Below, piece after piece: positions 50,195-61,186 of a stretch of DNA of 64,000 bases; the stretch's first letter is position 1; every line of letters starts with the position of its first letter. This DNA is from Macrobrachium rosenbergii (taxonomy: Eukaryota > Arthropoda > Malacostraca > Decapoda > Palaemonidae). The stretch covers positions 26,747,501 to 26,811,500 of the forward strand of contig NC_089744.1 of the NCBI RefSeq assembly GCF_040412425.1, read 5' to 3'. The notes under the pieces were generated by a model. That model was not told where the DNA came from. It worked only from the letters and a program-made list of their open reading frames with translations, and did not search any database. The translations under genes and the position numbers were made by a program.

Positions 50195-51812
50195 TTTGTA
50201 CAGGAGTATTTATTTTATATACTTAAGAATTTCTTTCAAACTCAAGTCATGTACCTATGAGAGGAAAAGTGACAACATATGTGAAACACTGGTAGACGAA
50301 ACCAGACACATCTAATTAATCTGCAAGGTACTGTTTGAGAGCACATGTCCTGTCAAATGTGGAAGGGCATCTGTCATTCTCAGTTAAAATTCATTCACTC
50401 TTGAAAGGAAACTGATAGTCTTTATGAAATTGACTCTCTCTCTTGAAAGGAAACTGATGGTCTTTAATGATGAACGTGAATGATATACTGGTTTTAACAG
50501 GATGCGTCAATGTGGGGCTTGGCAAATGGAAAAGATTCACATGCAACTTTTGTTTGTGTCAGTGATGGTTAATAAGTTTCTCACACCCCCTCAGAGTTCG
50601 TCACCTTGTTCAGCATGAATCCCAATAGGTTGAACGATGCAAAAAGCATAGACAGCCATACCATCCCAAGGGCGCTTCTTGTCATGTATTGTACAGGTTG
50701 CTGGCCAGGGAAAGAGGAAAAACTAAGTAATTCTCGTTGAGTGGTTTTGTTTCAAGTATAGAATGGAGAGTAGGCTCTTGTTTCATTACACGAATGTTTG
50801 AAGTGAGAGGAACAGTAACTCTTGATACTGGTCTTATCATCCAATTGAAATATTCCAGATTCTTCTGTTGTTGGAAAAACTCAAATGTAGAAAACTCTCA
50901 CGTGTCTTTTGCAGTAGAAAATGGCCACTGCTTCTAGGAAAGGGGGTTTTAATAGAGGGTCAGCAGTGGAACACGGGATACCAGTAGGGGAACCAGTGTT
51001 CACGAATTCTGTACCTTTAGAGAAATGACTTTAAGTTAGGGTTGATATCCCAGATTTTTCCTGCTTATTAAAAAGAATGATAAAACCAACAACCGAACTT
51101 ATTTTAAGAAAATAGGTTTGGCTCATTACGGTTAGTTAAAATAACGAGATTTATGTTTCTGAAACTGTAACATTATGGATGTTGTTATATATGGAGCGTT
51201 TCATTCTTTTATTCGCAGGAAAACTTCACCAGAAACAGTGAAGCAGATTTATGTAATTATGAAAACATTTTTCATAATTACGCATATAACCACTGCCATT
51301 TGGAAACTATTGTCACAATCCCCGAAGCTGCTTGTAGAGACAAGTTGTAATTACTGTGTAAGAGTCCGAGATGTTTCGGTGATTAGGAGAAAAGCTTATC
51401 CTTAAATTAGTGCTGTCGATCTAGGAAAAGCAGAGAAGGAGGGTAGCAGTCCATTCACACAGATTATCAGCCAATCAGCGGTTGTGTTTTCAGCCAATCA
51501 GCGACTGTGCTTTGGATCACTCACCAGTTTAAGACTCCTAAACTTTACGTAAATAAACATAAAATTATTTTTTATCAATAAAAATTATGAAGTATATTAC
51601 AAAAGCTTAACTATTTTAAGAACATTAATGATATTGAAAACATAAAAACTACAGTAATATTGAAAGGGAAGGAGTTAATGACTTATAATCGTACAAGTTT
51701 TAGTAAAATTTAGCGCACGGGAAACTTTTTCAAATGTTTCATTGATAAAACAGCTGTGCGAGTTATTCACTCTCGAATAAATTAATTTAGCATACCTTTG
51801 GGAGTTGGAAAT
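50192..51812. other. No recognised gene
   Basis: Two partly duplicated stretches near 50401-50465 (both with CTTGAAAGGAAACTGAT) and a pair of CCAAT motifs (separate entry). The short + frames here have no recognisable domain. Confidence 0.5.
51467..51505 (+). promoter_or_regulatory. Pair of CCAATCAG boxes
   Basis: CAGCCAATCAGCG occurs twice, with the CCAAT starts at 51471 and 51493, 22 bp apart. CCAATCAG is the strong consensus for the NF-Y factor. No gene start is evident beside them, and the surrounding 22-bp duplication may be chance. Confidence 0.3.
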
Positions 51813-51813
51813 T

Positions 51814-51852
<39 letters not shown>
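51813..51852. repeat. (CA)n(TA)n microsatellite
   Basis: Short AC run then TA run. Confidence 0.9.
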
Positions 51853-51853
<1 letters not shown>

Positions 51854-51999
51854 TTTTTTTCGAATAGCAAGACATGGACCATTGGCTTTTTAGTATTATC
51901 TTTTCAGTACTCTCTAGCTTGTTGTAGTCTCTCCTGAGCGCCACAGCAATGTTATGCAGTCGATCTCTTTAGGATCATGTTTGAAGTTATACGAATATA

Positions 52000-52002
<3 letters not shown>

Positions 52003-52068
<66 letters not shown>

Positions 52069-52095
52069 CGCTCGCGCGCGCGTATGTGTATACAA
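52003..52095. repeat. (TA)n with TG and CG-rich tail
   Basis: About 24 TA units, then GTGTGTGTG, then CTCGCGCGCGCG. Confidence 0.9.
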
Positions 52096-52640
52096 GCACA
52101 TGTGTTTGTTAGAGTTTGTAACTGAAAGAAATATCAAAGTGAGATTGAAGACATCATTCTTGTAACATCCGTTGGAACAGGGCAGCTGTCACTCATGATA
52201 TTAGATATATGCTGGCAACTGTTCCAGTAAAATATAGATGATTAAATCTAACGCCTGAATAATCATGATGAAAACATTATTAGCACAAAATATTATTATT
52301 TGTGCTAGTCCAGAAAATAACCTCACATGTTACTGAGAACTGAGGATATGCCATTAAACAGTTAATTAAAGAGATGAACCATAGTTATCAAGCTAACACT
52401 AGTGTATTTTTTTTTTTACACAACATAGTACCATGATGATAGCACAGTAATAACTTTTGCGGCCAATTCATCTCGCTCGTTAATCCCAGATGCCTCTATA
52501 ACATCGTTCGCTATTGTTACTTCTGCTTCCCGACTCATTCGCTCGGGATGTGCCCGTTCATTACCTTGATAATTAGGTTTCTGTCAAGTTTACGTCACTG
52601 ATTACAAACTCACGTAGGTCGTACTGGTCGAATAATGGCC
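52096..52640. other. No recognised gene
   Basis: Nothing recognised. Confidence 0.5.
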
Positions 52641-52702
52641 CCGGTAACAATTACTTTCGAGCGCATCTTACTTGCCGGATGCTGGGTGTCCGAAGCGTGA
52701 AA

Positions 52703-52760
<58 letters not shown>

Positions 52761-52823
52761 GTAACAATTACTTTTGAGCACACCTTACTTGCCGGATGCT
52801 GTGTGTTCGAAGCTTGAGATCAT

Positions 52824-52880
<57 letters not shown>

Positions 52881-52966
52881 TTCCGGTAACAATTACTTTT
52901 GAGCACACCTTACTTGCCGGATGCTGGGTGTCCGAAGCATGGGATCATATTCTCTCTCTCTCTCTG
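52641..52966. repeat. CT-spaced triplication, unit about 68 bp plus (TC)n
   Basis: Units start CCGGTAACAATTACTTT at 52641, 52758 and 52883. Each carries CTTACTTGCCGGATGCTG and GTCCGAAGC or GTTCGAAGC, and each is followed by a (TC)n run. Periods are 117 and 125 bp, differing because of TC-run length. Confidence 0.95.
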
Positions 52967-53063
52967 GCTTTAGATTCCTCTGGCTTTTCGGATCCTTTAA
53001 GGAAAGACATTCGCTTTACTTTTCACGCCGACTTTTGCGCGAATGCTGCTCCATCTGGAACAT

Positions 53064-53273
53064 TCACTCAGGCATTCGGGGCATGAATTCCACTTTCCAC
53101 GCATCAGTATGCTTCACGCAGTTTCGTATGGACCCCCATAGTATGTGGCAGCACTCGGGGCACTTGTCCACACCTTCTTTGCTCCACTCAAACTTGAAGT
53201 TGTTACAAGGATCGTTAGAGTTGTAGAACGCGAATTCGAGCCTCCGAAAGGATTTGCCTGACGAGATGTCATT
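53064..53273 (-). pseudogene. Possible zinc-finger-like coding fragment
   Basis: A minus-strand frame of about 69 codons between two TGA stops reads SFRRLEFAFYNSNDPCNNFK, FEWSKEGVDKCPECC and SIRNCVKHTDAW. The CPEC box, with a His 14 residues further on, looks like half of a C2H2 finger. A second CPEC appears in a neighbouring frame just downstream (about 53075). Composition is unlike the AT-rich surroundings. No start codon, splice sites or named family. Confidence 0.3.
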
Positions 53274-53564
53274 TCAGTCGAATCGACGTTCAGTGGTACT
53301 TGGAAGCGAAGCAGAATTTTAGAAATTTTAAAAAGGGTATTTGCTTCACGTGCTTTAAAGCAAATTAAGCTTTCTGAACATCGGCCAGATATCAGAAAGA
53401 AGAAAATACATGGATATAGAGAAGAATTGATGAGTTTCAGAAATGATTCTGTTATAGAAATAATCATACACAAGTTATCACCTACCTCTCCCTCACTCTT
53501 TATCTCTTTATATTTTTACACGCATGTACACAAAATGGATCAAGTGTTTGGAATTAAATAGAAA

Positions 53565-53770
53565 AAGCTGCATGCGGTGTATGTGGACCTAAGAAAAGCT
53601 TAAGAGAACTACTACAGATGCAGTGTGGAGAGTTTATGATAGAAAAGAATCTCTGTTGTTTGGCTTAAAAATGTTTTCTAGGCAAGCTTATGTTTTATCT
53701 CCTTGGTTCATAAATGGATGGGTTGTTATGGACGTCAGATTTTGGTGTAAATTTGTCGGGTACGAAAATG
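53565..53770 (+). pseudogene. Decayed LINE RT fragment
   Basis: KLHAVYVDLRKA, then a stop, resembles the catalytic A motif of a common crustacean LINE family (YVDL.KAYDRV). About 30 codons later RQAYVLSPWFING resembles the RQG..(M/L)SPWLFN block. Stops and shifts lie between. Confidence 0.45.
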
Positions 53771-53906
53771 TGGTAGTGAGGAGATACTACACAGACTAGC
53801 AAAAGGAGAAAATTGGAATATATAATAATGATTGTTCATAGACGCTTGCTTCGTAGAGACATTTGGGAGTAAAGGCGATAGGTACTTAGTAGGATGAAGA
53901 GAACAG

Positions 53907-53907
<1 letters not shown>

Positions 53908-53973
<66 letters not shown>

Positions 53974-53985
53974 ACAGTATATACA

Positions 53986-54028
<43 letters not shown>

Positions 54029-54105
54029 CACATATATATATATATGTTTATACACACACTCGTGTATATACATGCATACATACATACATACATACATACA
54101 CTTAA
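53908..54105. repeat. (TA)n and (ATAC)n microsatellites
   Basis: TA runs at 53908-53966 and 53990-54024, then short ATAC repeats to about 54101. Confidence 0.95.
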
Positions 54106-55004
54106 ATACCTTTTACAACTGTTACTGACACCTCAGATTATTTCATAACGCGACTCTAGTAAAATTTACCCGAGTATTAAATTTACTTAGTATTAAGTGA
54201 GTATATTTTTCCAATAAGAACGTCAAGAAATGTTACCAGAATTCTTAAACACTTATTCATTGCCAAAAATAAAAATAAGAAGGAATTCCATTGTTATTCA
54301 GAAATAATATTCTCAGAAGTAAACAGACCACACGAGCTAAATAAAGAATAAGATTTAAAGATTTCAGTTTCCGGCATTAAATGAACTTCAGTGAAGCAAA
54401 TGGCTCTATTTGAATGCTAAACAGTGTTGGTTGTCTGTTGTCCGTTGATTTACATAAGCATTTGTATTCTAATATAATCGTATGTAGTCTATTTAGGCTC
54501 TATGCTGGGACTTATCATTAGGTATTCATAGAATTTTAAGTTCTTAGGTTTCTATGAAACTGTTGGTCAGCTCTACCAAGGAAACGTTATTGTTACTCCC
54601 GTCTCTTCTCCTTACGTAAATGATATTGCCTGAGTGTGCGCACAGAAATATGTAGTAATAAAGACAAGCATATCCACTGTCCTCATATTGCTCTCTCATT
54701 CATGAGTACAACTTACGTTTTATGTACTCGTATACATACACGTACGGCTTTGAGAACTGCAGTATATCGTAAAAACTATAAAACCCTTGAAAAAAGAAAC
54801 ACAAGTAAAGCCACAAGGGAATTATGAAGGATACTTGAAGAGAATGTAAGCGAGAACCGAAGCAATTGATAAAAGATTTTGCTAGAAGTCATCGCTACTG
54901 AATAGTAACCACAATAAAACCACGACTTCAGTCACAATAATGCTATTCAAGAATACCATGGAAGTTCTAGCCATGGAATGAACACCGGCAGTAGTCAGTA
55001 AAGC

Positions 55005-55009
<5 letters not shown>
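54106..55009. other. No recognised gene
   Basis: Nothing recognised. Confidence 0.5.

Positions 55010-55068
<59 letters not shown>
55010..55068. repeat. (CT)n microsatellite
   Basis: About 29 CT units. Confidence 0.95.
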
Positions 55069-55073
<5 letters not shown>

Positions 55074-55149
55074 ACCGTTAGACCATTTTCAGTCAGACGA
55101 TGACTCTCAGCTCAGTCTCAAAAGTTAACAGATTCAGGTCGTTACTTAC

Positions 55150-55414
55150 GTCCTTGTCAGAACTGTAATTACTAATGTATGTACGGCATTGCAAGCTTTC
55201 TAACCATATGCATTTGAAATCTCTTCCTAAATTGTATATAGAATTGTTAACCATTCTTCAGGTGTGAGAAAACACATCTGACTGTATATAGACGCCCCTC
55301 TGTTTTCCTCTAAAGCCAGATGCTACTTTTCCGCTTGCAAGAGTTCTTGACCTGTCAGAGATTTTGTGTCAATAAATTCGAAACCTTGAACCTACCTCTT
55401 ACTCGCCGCCTCAT
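55150..55414 (+). mobile_element. Truncated LTR of the CsRn1-like family
   Basis: Matches the LTRs at 38719-39111 and 42857-43269 in inverted orientation, from GTCCTTGTCAGAACTGTAAT to CTTACTCGCCGCCTCATA. The first part of the LTR is missing. AATAAA at about 55371 is the likely polyadenylation signal of this LTR family. Confidence 0.85.
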
Positions 55415-56321
55415 AGCCTCTCACTAGGAAAGGTCATAGGCCAGTTCTTTGTAATGTTGATAATGTTACAAGAAGTTTTTGTTACAAGTCAGAAACATTT
55501 GTCATTATTTCATTTGACTTCATCATACTTGACAAGCAAAGTGCTCACTGTTGCACAGTTTAAAAACTGCGTGAATGTTTTACATTTTCGCTTCATCTCT
55601 TGCCTCTAATAATAAACGTATATATGAGAAAGTTGTAATTAATGCACTATAAACTTTCCATGTTTAGCAGTTTAAGAAAACCTGATTGTATCCTATTTTA
55701 TAGTCCTTTTAAAAAAAGAGTAATATAGTAATATGCATTAATATGCATTTCAGTTATCATCATATTTCATTTAGGCTACTCTTATAACCGTGACAAACAA
55801 TCCAACAGTTCCTTGAATTTTGGAAAACAGTTATTTTTATTTCCTGGAATTAGAAAAAGTATGGCGATGGTGAGGTAGATTACAACATAATGGAAGTTAG
55901 TCTCGTGTAGACTAGGGATTTCTTTCTGTAAATGTTTGCTAATCAGTACATGCAGCCATTACACTCACAGACTTTAAATTTTCTTCTTTCTCATACACCT
56001 TCAACAGAACCTTCCCCGGGCAAAGTGCAGTAGAGTATACAAAACAGTATTAATTACAGCGAACAAATAAAGCTCCTACTGTCTTAAATATTTCATTTGG
56101 TAAACATTTGAACAATACTGTGAAGATACTTCCCTTGTCCTCCCAGGAACAGGTTGTATGTCTGGACGTAACACGAACTGGACGGGTTGTCAAGTATGAA
56201 TACACAATATCTGTTGTCGGTATTGTTAGATTAAGCTGGCCTTGTGTCAGCAAAGGCTCTTGCTTATATTTCTAAGAAAACGATATGATTTCTTCATATT
56301 AAACAAAGACAGGCGAGTACA
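55415..56321. other. No recognised gene
   Basis: Nothing recognised. Confidence 0.5.
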
Positions 56322-56480
56322 CTTCATTATTATTAACATTCAGAAAATATGCTCTATTCATATGGAACAAACGTACGGGGCCATTGACTTGAAATTCAAG
56401 CTTCCAAAGAGTATGGTGTTCAGTTGAAAGAAATTACAGGAGATAATAGGAAATACAGAATGAAAAGAGATACACAAGCG
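56322..56480 (+). mobile_element. Dispersed repeat family B, copy 2
   Basis: ATTATTATTA, then CAGAAAATATGCTCTATTCA, GGGGCCATTGACTTGAAATT, CAAGCTTCCAAAGAGTATGG and GATAATAGGAAATACAGAAT. These are the same blocks as 2815-2990, with the same short trinucleotide head. Confidence 0.7.
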
Positions 56481-56954
56481 CAAGGGGGATTGTTTGTGGG
56501 TAGTCATGCATTGCATCTTGGCTTGAACTTTAAAGGTTCTAATTTCACATACCATAAAATAATTATTGGGTATAGTTTAACCTGAATTTAACCAACAAAT
56601 TTAGTCAGTCTATAATCAAAGATTATGGAACCTTGCGGGTGATACTGAGAACACCCACTGAGATTTCCAGTAGATATTGAAAGGAAAAATCAAATGAAAT
56701 AAGAAAAAGCATTAAAGCAGACTTAGACATGTCATGATTATTATGTAAAACTTCGCTGCTGCAGAAGGTTAAAAGTTAATTTTAATGACATGTTGCAGGA
56801 CCCTGGAGATGATAAAAGATTTATATGGGTTAATAGACAGATTTGTAACAGGATATTGTATTTTGATTTCCGTTATGCATAACGTATAACTTGAGGAGTT
56901 ACAAATAGTTCGTATACCCTGTATGTAATTATTTTTCAGTTATATATGTATATA
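56481..56954. other. No recognised gene
   Basis: Nothing recognised. Confidence 0.5.
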
Positions 56955-56955
56955 G

Positions 56956-57022
<67 letters not shown>
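56955..57022. repeat. (TA)n microsatellite
   Basis: About 33 TA units. Confidence 0.95.
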
Positions 57023-57027
<5 letters not shown>

Positions 57028-57689
57028 GTGAAGTATCGTCAGTCTTCCTATATGCTGTATGACTTACACTCTGCTGGTTCTTTTTTTATTGGAAGCGTAT
57101 ATGTTATATCTAAAAGAATCGACCATGGAAACGCGTTCGCATTTTTTTTGTACCTGGCTTCGGTCAGAATGTGTTAAAAATATTGTAAATTCCCTGACTT
57201 CGACGTAACATTCTCAGTAATGTGAAGAACTACTTGAATATTGCCAGTCAAGCTTTAGAATAATGTTATTCTCGGCATCGTTATGTAGTAACGTTAATAG
57301 TTCATTATCATATTATTATAATTAAAACTTCCTGTTTTGTGCTAGATAACTGGGCGAGCTTTGGCTTCGCTTACCCCTCTGTCATGATGAAAATACTTCC
57401 TTCTCTTAAACTTCATCGGCAGTCAAACTGACAAATGCTGTATGCTTGGGGAAATTCATATAAAACAAAACCTGACTTATTAGACATGCATGTAAAATTA
57501 TGTTCTAGTCAGTGTATAGAGTTTAATATCCTAACCATCGATGTACTTACTGTAGTTATATGAGGTTCGTGATGTTGGCCTTTTAGATAATCTAATCAGT
57601 CCGTCGAACCTGTAAATTATTCAGAGATGCATCCCCACGAGAGCATAGCATAACTGTAGTCAGTGCATAAATTTAAGGACACGGAAAGA
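57023..57689. other. No recognised gene
   Basis: Nothing recognised. Confidence 0.5.
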
Positions 57690-58239
57690 TACTCTCTGTT
57701 CGTTTGATGATACACGTAGACGAGCGTACCTTGACAAACAGACCAAATTCAGTGCATGGAGACGAAATTGTTCAAATGAAAATTATACCATTTTTGTTGA
57801 GTCTCGCCGTGCTGCGAATAGAAATTACAATAATTCCTTGAAGAGGAAACTTGAAGGAATTACTCAGCCACGTCTGTGGCGGACCAAATTGGCATCATCT
57901 ATCTTTGGGTCAGGCTCGTTTTTCATTCCAGCACTACTAACAGATGATGGTAGATTGGTTACTGGCCCTGGGGAAAAGGCCGAACTGCTTCATCTGCTTC
58001 ATCAAGCTTTTGAAGCTAAGCAATCAGGTGAGGATGTCCCTCTCCCTGATACTTGTCATCCTGAACCTCTTCTTACAAAATTTGCATTTCGCTCTAGGGA
58101 CGTTAAGAAAACTCTGGATAATTTCTTCCCTTTGTTTTTTAAAAAGTTTGTAGCGTGTTGTCTCCCAAGCTTAGTAGACTCTTTAGATTTTTATGTCAAC
58201 GTAGTATCTTTGGGGATGAGCGCAAGCTTAGTGAAATAG
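57690..58239 (+). pseudogene. LINE fragment: linker between endonuclease and RT
   Basis: One frame runs from about 57700 (FDDTRRRAYLDKQTKFSAWR) through SLKRKLEGITQPRLWRTKLA to ALLTDDGRLVTGPGEKAELL and TKFAFRSRDVKKTLDN. This is the typical segment between the endonuclease and RT domains of non-LTR elements. It degenerates after about 58130 and stops at the join with repeat family C. It differs from the LINE at 58850-61912 in sequence and strand. Confidence 0.65.
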
Positions 58240-58495
58240 AATATAGAATTTAGGCCAAAGGCCAAGCACTAGGAGCAATGAGGTCATTCAGCGCTGAAAC
58301 GGAAATTGACAGTAAAAGTTTGAAAGGTGTAACAGGAGGAAAACGTTCGCAGTTGCACTATGAATCTGTTGTTAGGAGAGGGTGGAAAGTAAGAAGGAAG
58401 AAAGAAAATATGAAAGGAGGTATAGTAAAAGGAACGAAAAGGGTTACAGCTAGGGGCCGAAGGCACGCTGCAAAGAACAGTAATTCAGTTTCAAA
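58240..58495 (-). mobile_element. Dispersed SINE-like repeat family C, copy 3 (inverted)
   Basis: Opens AATATAGAATTTAGGCCAAA, then CATTCAGCGCTGAAACGGAA, CTGTTGTTAGGAGAGGGTGG and GGGTTACAGCTAGGGGCCGA, the reverse complement of copies 1 and 2. It lacks the outer 30-40 bases seen in copy 1. Confidence 0.85.
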
Positions 58496-58879
58496 TTCAA
58501 AAGCTTTATTTCGGACACAAATGGCCATAAACATACATAGAAAAACCTTCAAACTCTAAATGGATGAGATTGAAAATAAGTATGAGAAATGATTATGAAA
58601 GAGAGATGAAAATTGTGATATGAATGAGATGCGGATTATGAAACTAAGTGATTCTTCATACTAAAAGGACATATACATATGTAGCTTATCAGAATAAAAT
58701 ATCATAAAGATACTATATTCTTATACAAGCAGCGCATCAAATGTACTAAGCATAAATAAGGCTTTTCCAGTGTTTGAAAATAATTGAATTATACAAATAA
58801 AGTGGGTGGATAACCTTCGTCATAATACAATTATCAGAATTCTTCAGCCTCTGCAATTAGCATGTTATATTTGTGCGTC

Positions 58880-59886
58880 TCAGTTCTGGAGAAATGGCTG
58901 ACCAAAAGCCGCCACAAAAAAAGCGGATGTACTTGCATGCCTCGGAATGCCCATGAGCCTTCGTAGGCTATCGTTATAGCATACCCTCAGCTTATTCTTA
59001 GTTCGTTGTTTTGCTCTGACAACTAAAGACATACCATAAAAACTTGCACGAAAACTCTGAAAAGGCATTTTCTTTACATCATTGCTACATTTAGAAAAAT
59101 TCCTTAAAATCATATTGCCCCTTGCACACAGACCTCTGTACAAACACTCCACATGGGCATCGTCAGAATTCTGAGCAGTAAAATAATATCCTAGGTACTT
59201 TATTTTTGGTACAAAATCTATTCTTGCATTGTTAACAACAATAGGTGATATATTAGTTGGACAGATCTTACTCTTAGAAAAAATCATACATTTGGTCTTA
59301 TTTACATTTAACAATAGAAGCCTGTCAGACATAAATTCACGACAAATGTTTACAAGCTGCTGTAGCCCACCTACTGAAGGAGCAAATAGATCAATATCAT
59401 CGGCATACAACAAATGGTTTAAAATCATGTTGTTTAAATAACATCCCACTTTATTTTGACTCGGCCTATGTGAGAGGTCATCCATATGTGTACTTAACAG
59501 GTAAAGTGAAAGTAAACTTCCCTGTCTCAATCCGCATGAGGTGGAAAATTCACTCGACAATACATGACCCCATTTGACAATCATTTGCTGATTTTTATAC
59601 CACTCACCTAGCAGTTTAATAATGCAGCAAGGAACATTTCTTTTTGACAGTACTTTAAATAACATCTTAGGAGACACTTTATTAAAAGCCTTAGACATAT
59701 CCATGAAATAAGCAAATCAGTTGTTACGAACATTATACTCCTCGGTTACGTGTTTAAGAATATGAACTGGCATTTCCGTTCCATGATGGGATTTATAAGC
59801 GAACTGGTTGTCGCTTGTCAATAAGTACTTTTTACATGTCTCCAATACAGTCGCTTCCAAAACCTTTGAGATAACAGTGACTAGAG
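58880..59886 (-). pseudogene. LINE reverse transcriptase, catalytic part
   Basis: After the MITE, VISKVLEATVLETCKKYLLT and DNQFAYKSHHGTEMPVHILK continue the RT. A 274-codon frame from 59704 holds MDMSKAFNKVSPKMLF (motif A Asp), CGLRQGSLLSLYLLSTHMDD, LLYADDIDLFAPS (YADD box, about 59393-59408), KCMIFSK and IKYLGYYF. The YADD catalytic pair is intact. An in-frame stop just upstream of MDMSKAF (about 59708) breaks the protein. Confidence 0.85.
59879..59886. repeat. MITE target duplication, left
   Basis: GACTAGAG, identical to 60316-60323. Confidence 0.97.
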
Positions 59887-60315
59887 CAGTGGCTCTTAAA
59901 CTTTTTTGCCTTGCACCCCCCTCTGCATTATGTATAGATCCCAGGCGCCCCCCATTACCCCTGAAGTTTTTGCCAACTGTAAACTATAAACAATATGTTG
60001 CCTATATGAGTATATGGATGAATGATAGATTTTTGTTTCATTGCTGTTAAATTTTTTATAAGTATGTATGCACTGTACTATATTGCAATTCATAAATAAG
60101 ACTTGAAATTAAAATTGACTTACACTTTGAATTTTTGGCATGTTTTGAGACAATAATTAGAAAACATATGGAAGCAGTGATAATGTTTTTGGCAATTTTG
60201 CAAATAATATCACAAAAAAAAATAATAGGCACCATCTGGCAACCCTGCTTGCGCCCCCCTTGGAAGCTTCTAGCGCCCCCTTAGGGGGGCGCGCCCCCCA
60301 GTTTAAGAATCACTG
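59887..60315. mobile_element. hAT-type MITE inserted in the LINE
   Basis: 429 bp. Ends CAGTGGCTCTTAAACT and, read inward from the right, CAGTGATTCTTAAACT (14 of 16 identical). It is flanked by identical 8-bp sequences GACTAGAG (59879-59886 and 60316-60323), the duplication length of hAT elements. No coding capacity. The right half contains a GC-rich stem (GCGCCCCCTTAGGGGGGCGC region, 60268-60290). Confidence 0.95.
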
Positions 60316-60323
60316 GACTAGAG
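60316..60323. repeat. MITE target duplication, right
   Basis: GACTAGAG, identical to 59879-59886. Confidence 0.97.
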
Positions 60324-61186
60324 CAATCGGGTTATAATTTGATATGTCATTGTGGTCCGCGTTTTTATCTTTAATCAAAGGAGAAAGTATAACCAGAATA
60401 AGAGCTCTTGGTAAGTATGAATGACAGGAACGGGAAGAGATGAATAAACTCAGTAAAACTCTTAAGTGCCGGATGAGCCTCAGTTAAGTGTTGAAGGGTC
60501 TGCCCATCACTTCCAGGGCTACTGGAAGAGTTCAGAGAACTTAAAGTATTAGGAATTTCATTTCATTTGTTCCTGTGACATCTCGCTGACATTGATTTTC
60601 CACTGGGTCTGGGGCAGGATGAGTAGGGTCGTTAAACGGTTTAGAATAGTGTTCTTTCCATAATTCGGCAATGTTTTCAAAACCACTCGCATTATTTATG
60701 TCTGGTAAGAAGGCGTGTGATTTTCTGTTCTTATTTATTTCTCTCCAAAACTTTTTCATACTCCCTTTAAGACTCGTAACAGTTTTATTGGATGTTATTT
60801 CCAACTCATTTTCTTTGCAAAATCTAAAAATTCCTTTGAACTGAGCTTTAGAAAATTTAATTTTATCTTAGATATAGCCTTCCCTTGGATTACCAGATTC
60901 CTTCCTTGCTAAATAGTCATCTCGTGCTTCATGATGGAATTCCTTGACAAAGTCGTTCCAGCAGGAATATGGTTGAAGCCTCTGTGATTGGACTCTAAGT
61001 TAGAGTCAGACGACTGCTGAAGTGCACTGATCATATGCAAAAGAAAATTTTCAATAGCTCTATAATGGTTTTCGTTTTGACATGGTCTTGTGTTACATTG
61101 TAGAGCTTCTAAAGGCAACTCGATGTTTTTTAAAGCTTCTTCTATATGCAAGTAGTTCTCCAAGATAAAACTTCGTCTGACTATCA
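60320..61186 (-). pseudogene. LINE linker and first RT blocks
   Basis: Fragments read FILENYLHIEEALKNIELPL (61100s), GSMKKFWREINKNRKSHAFL and NIAELWKEHYSKPFNDP (60650s). Near 60350-60400 comes PLIKDKNADHNDISNYNPIA, the RT entry motif (usually NYRPIAL). The frame then meets the MITE insertion. Confidence 0.7.
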
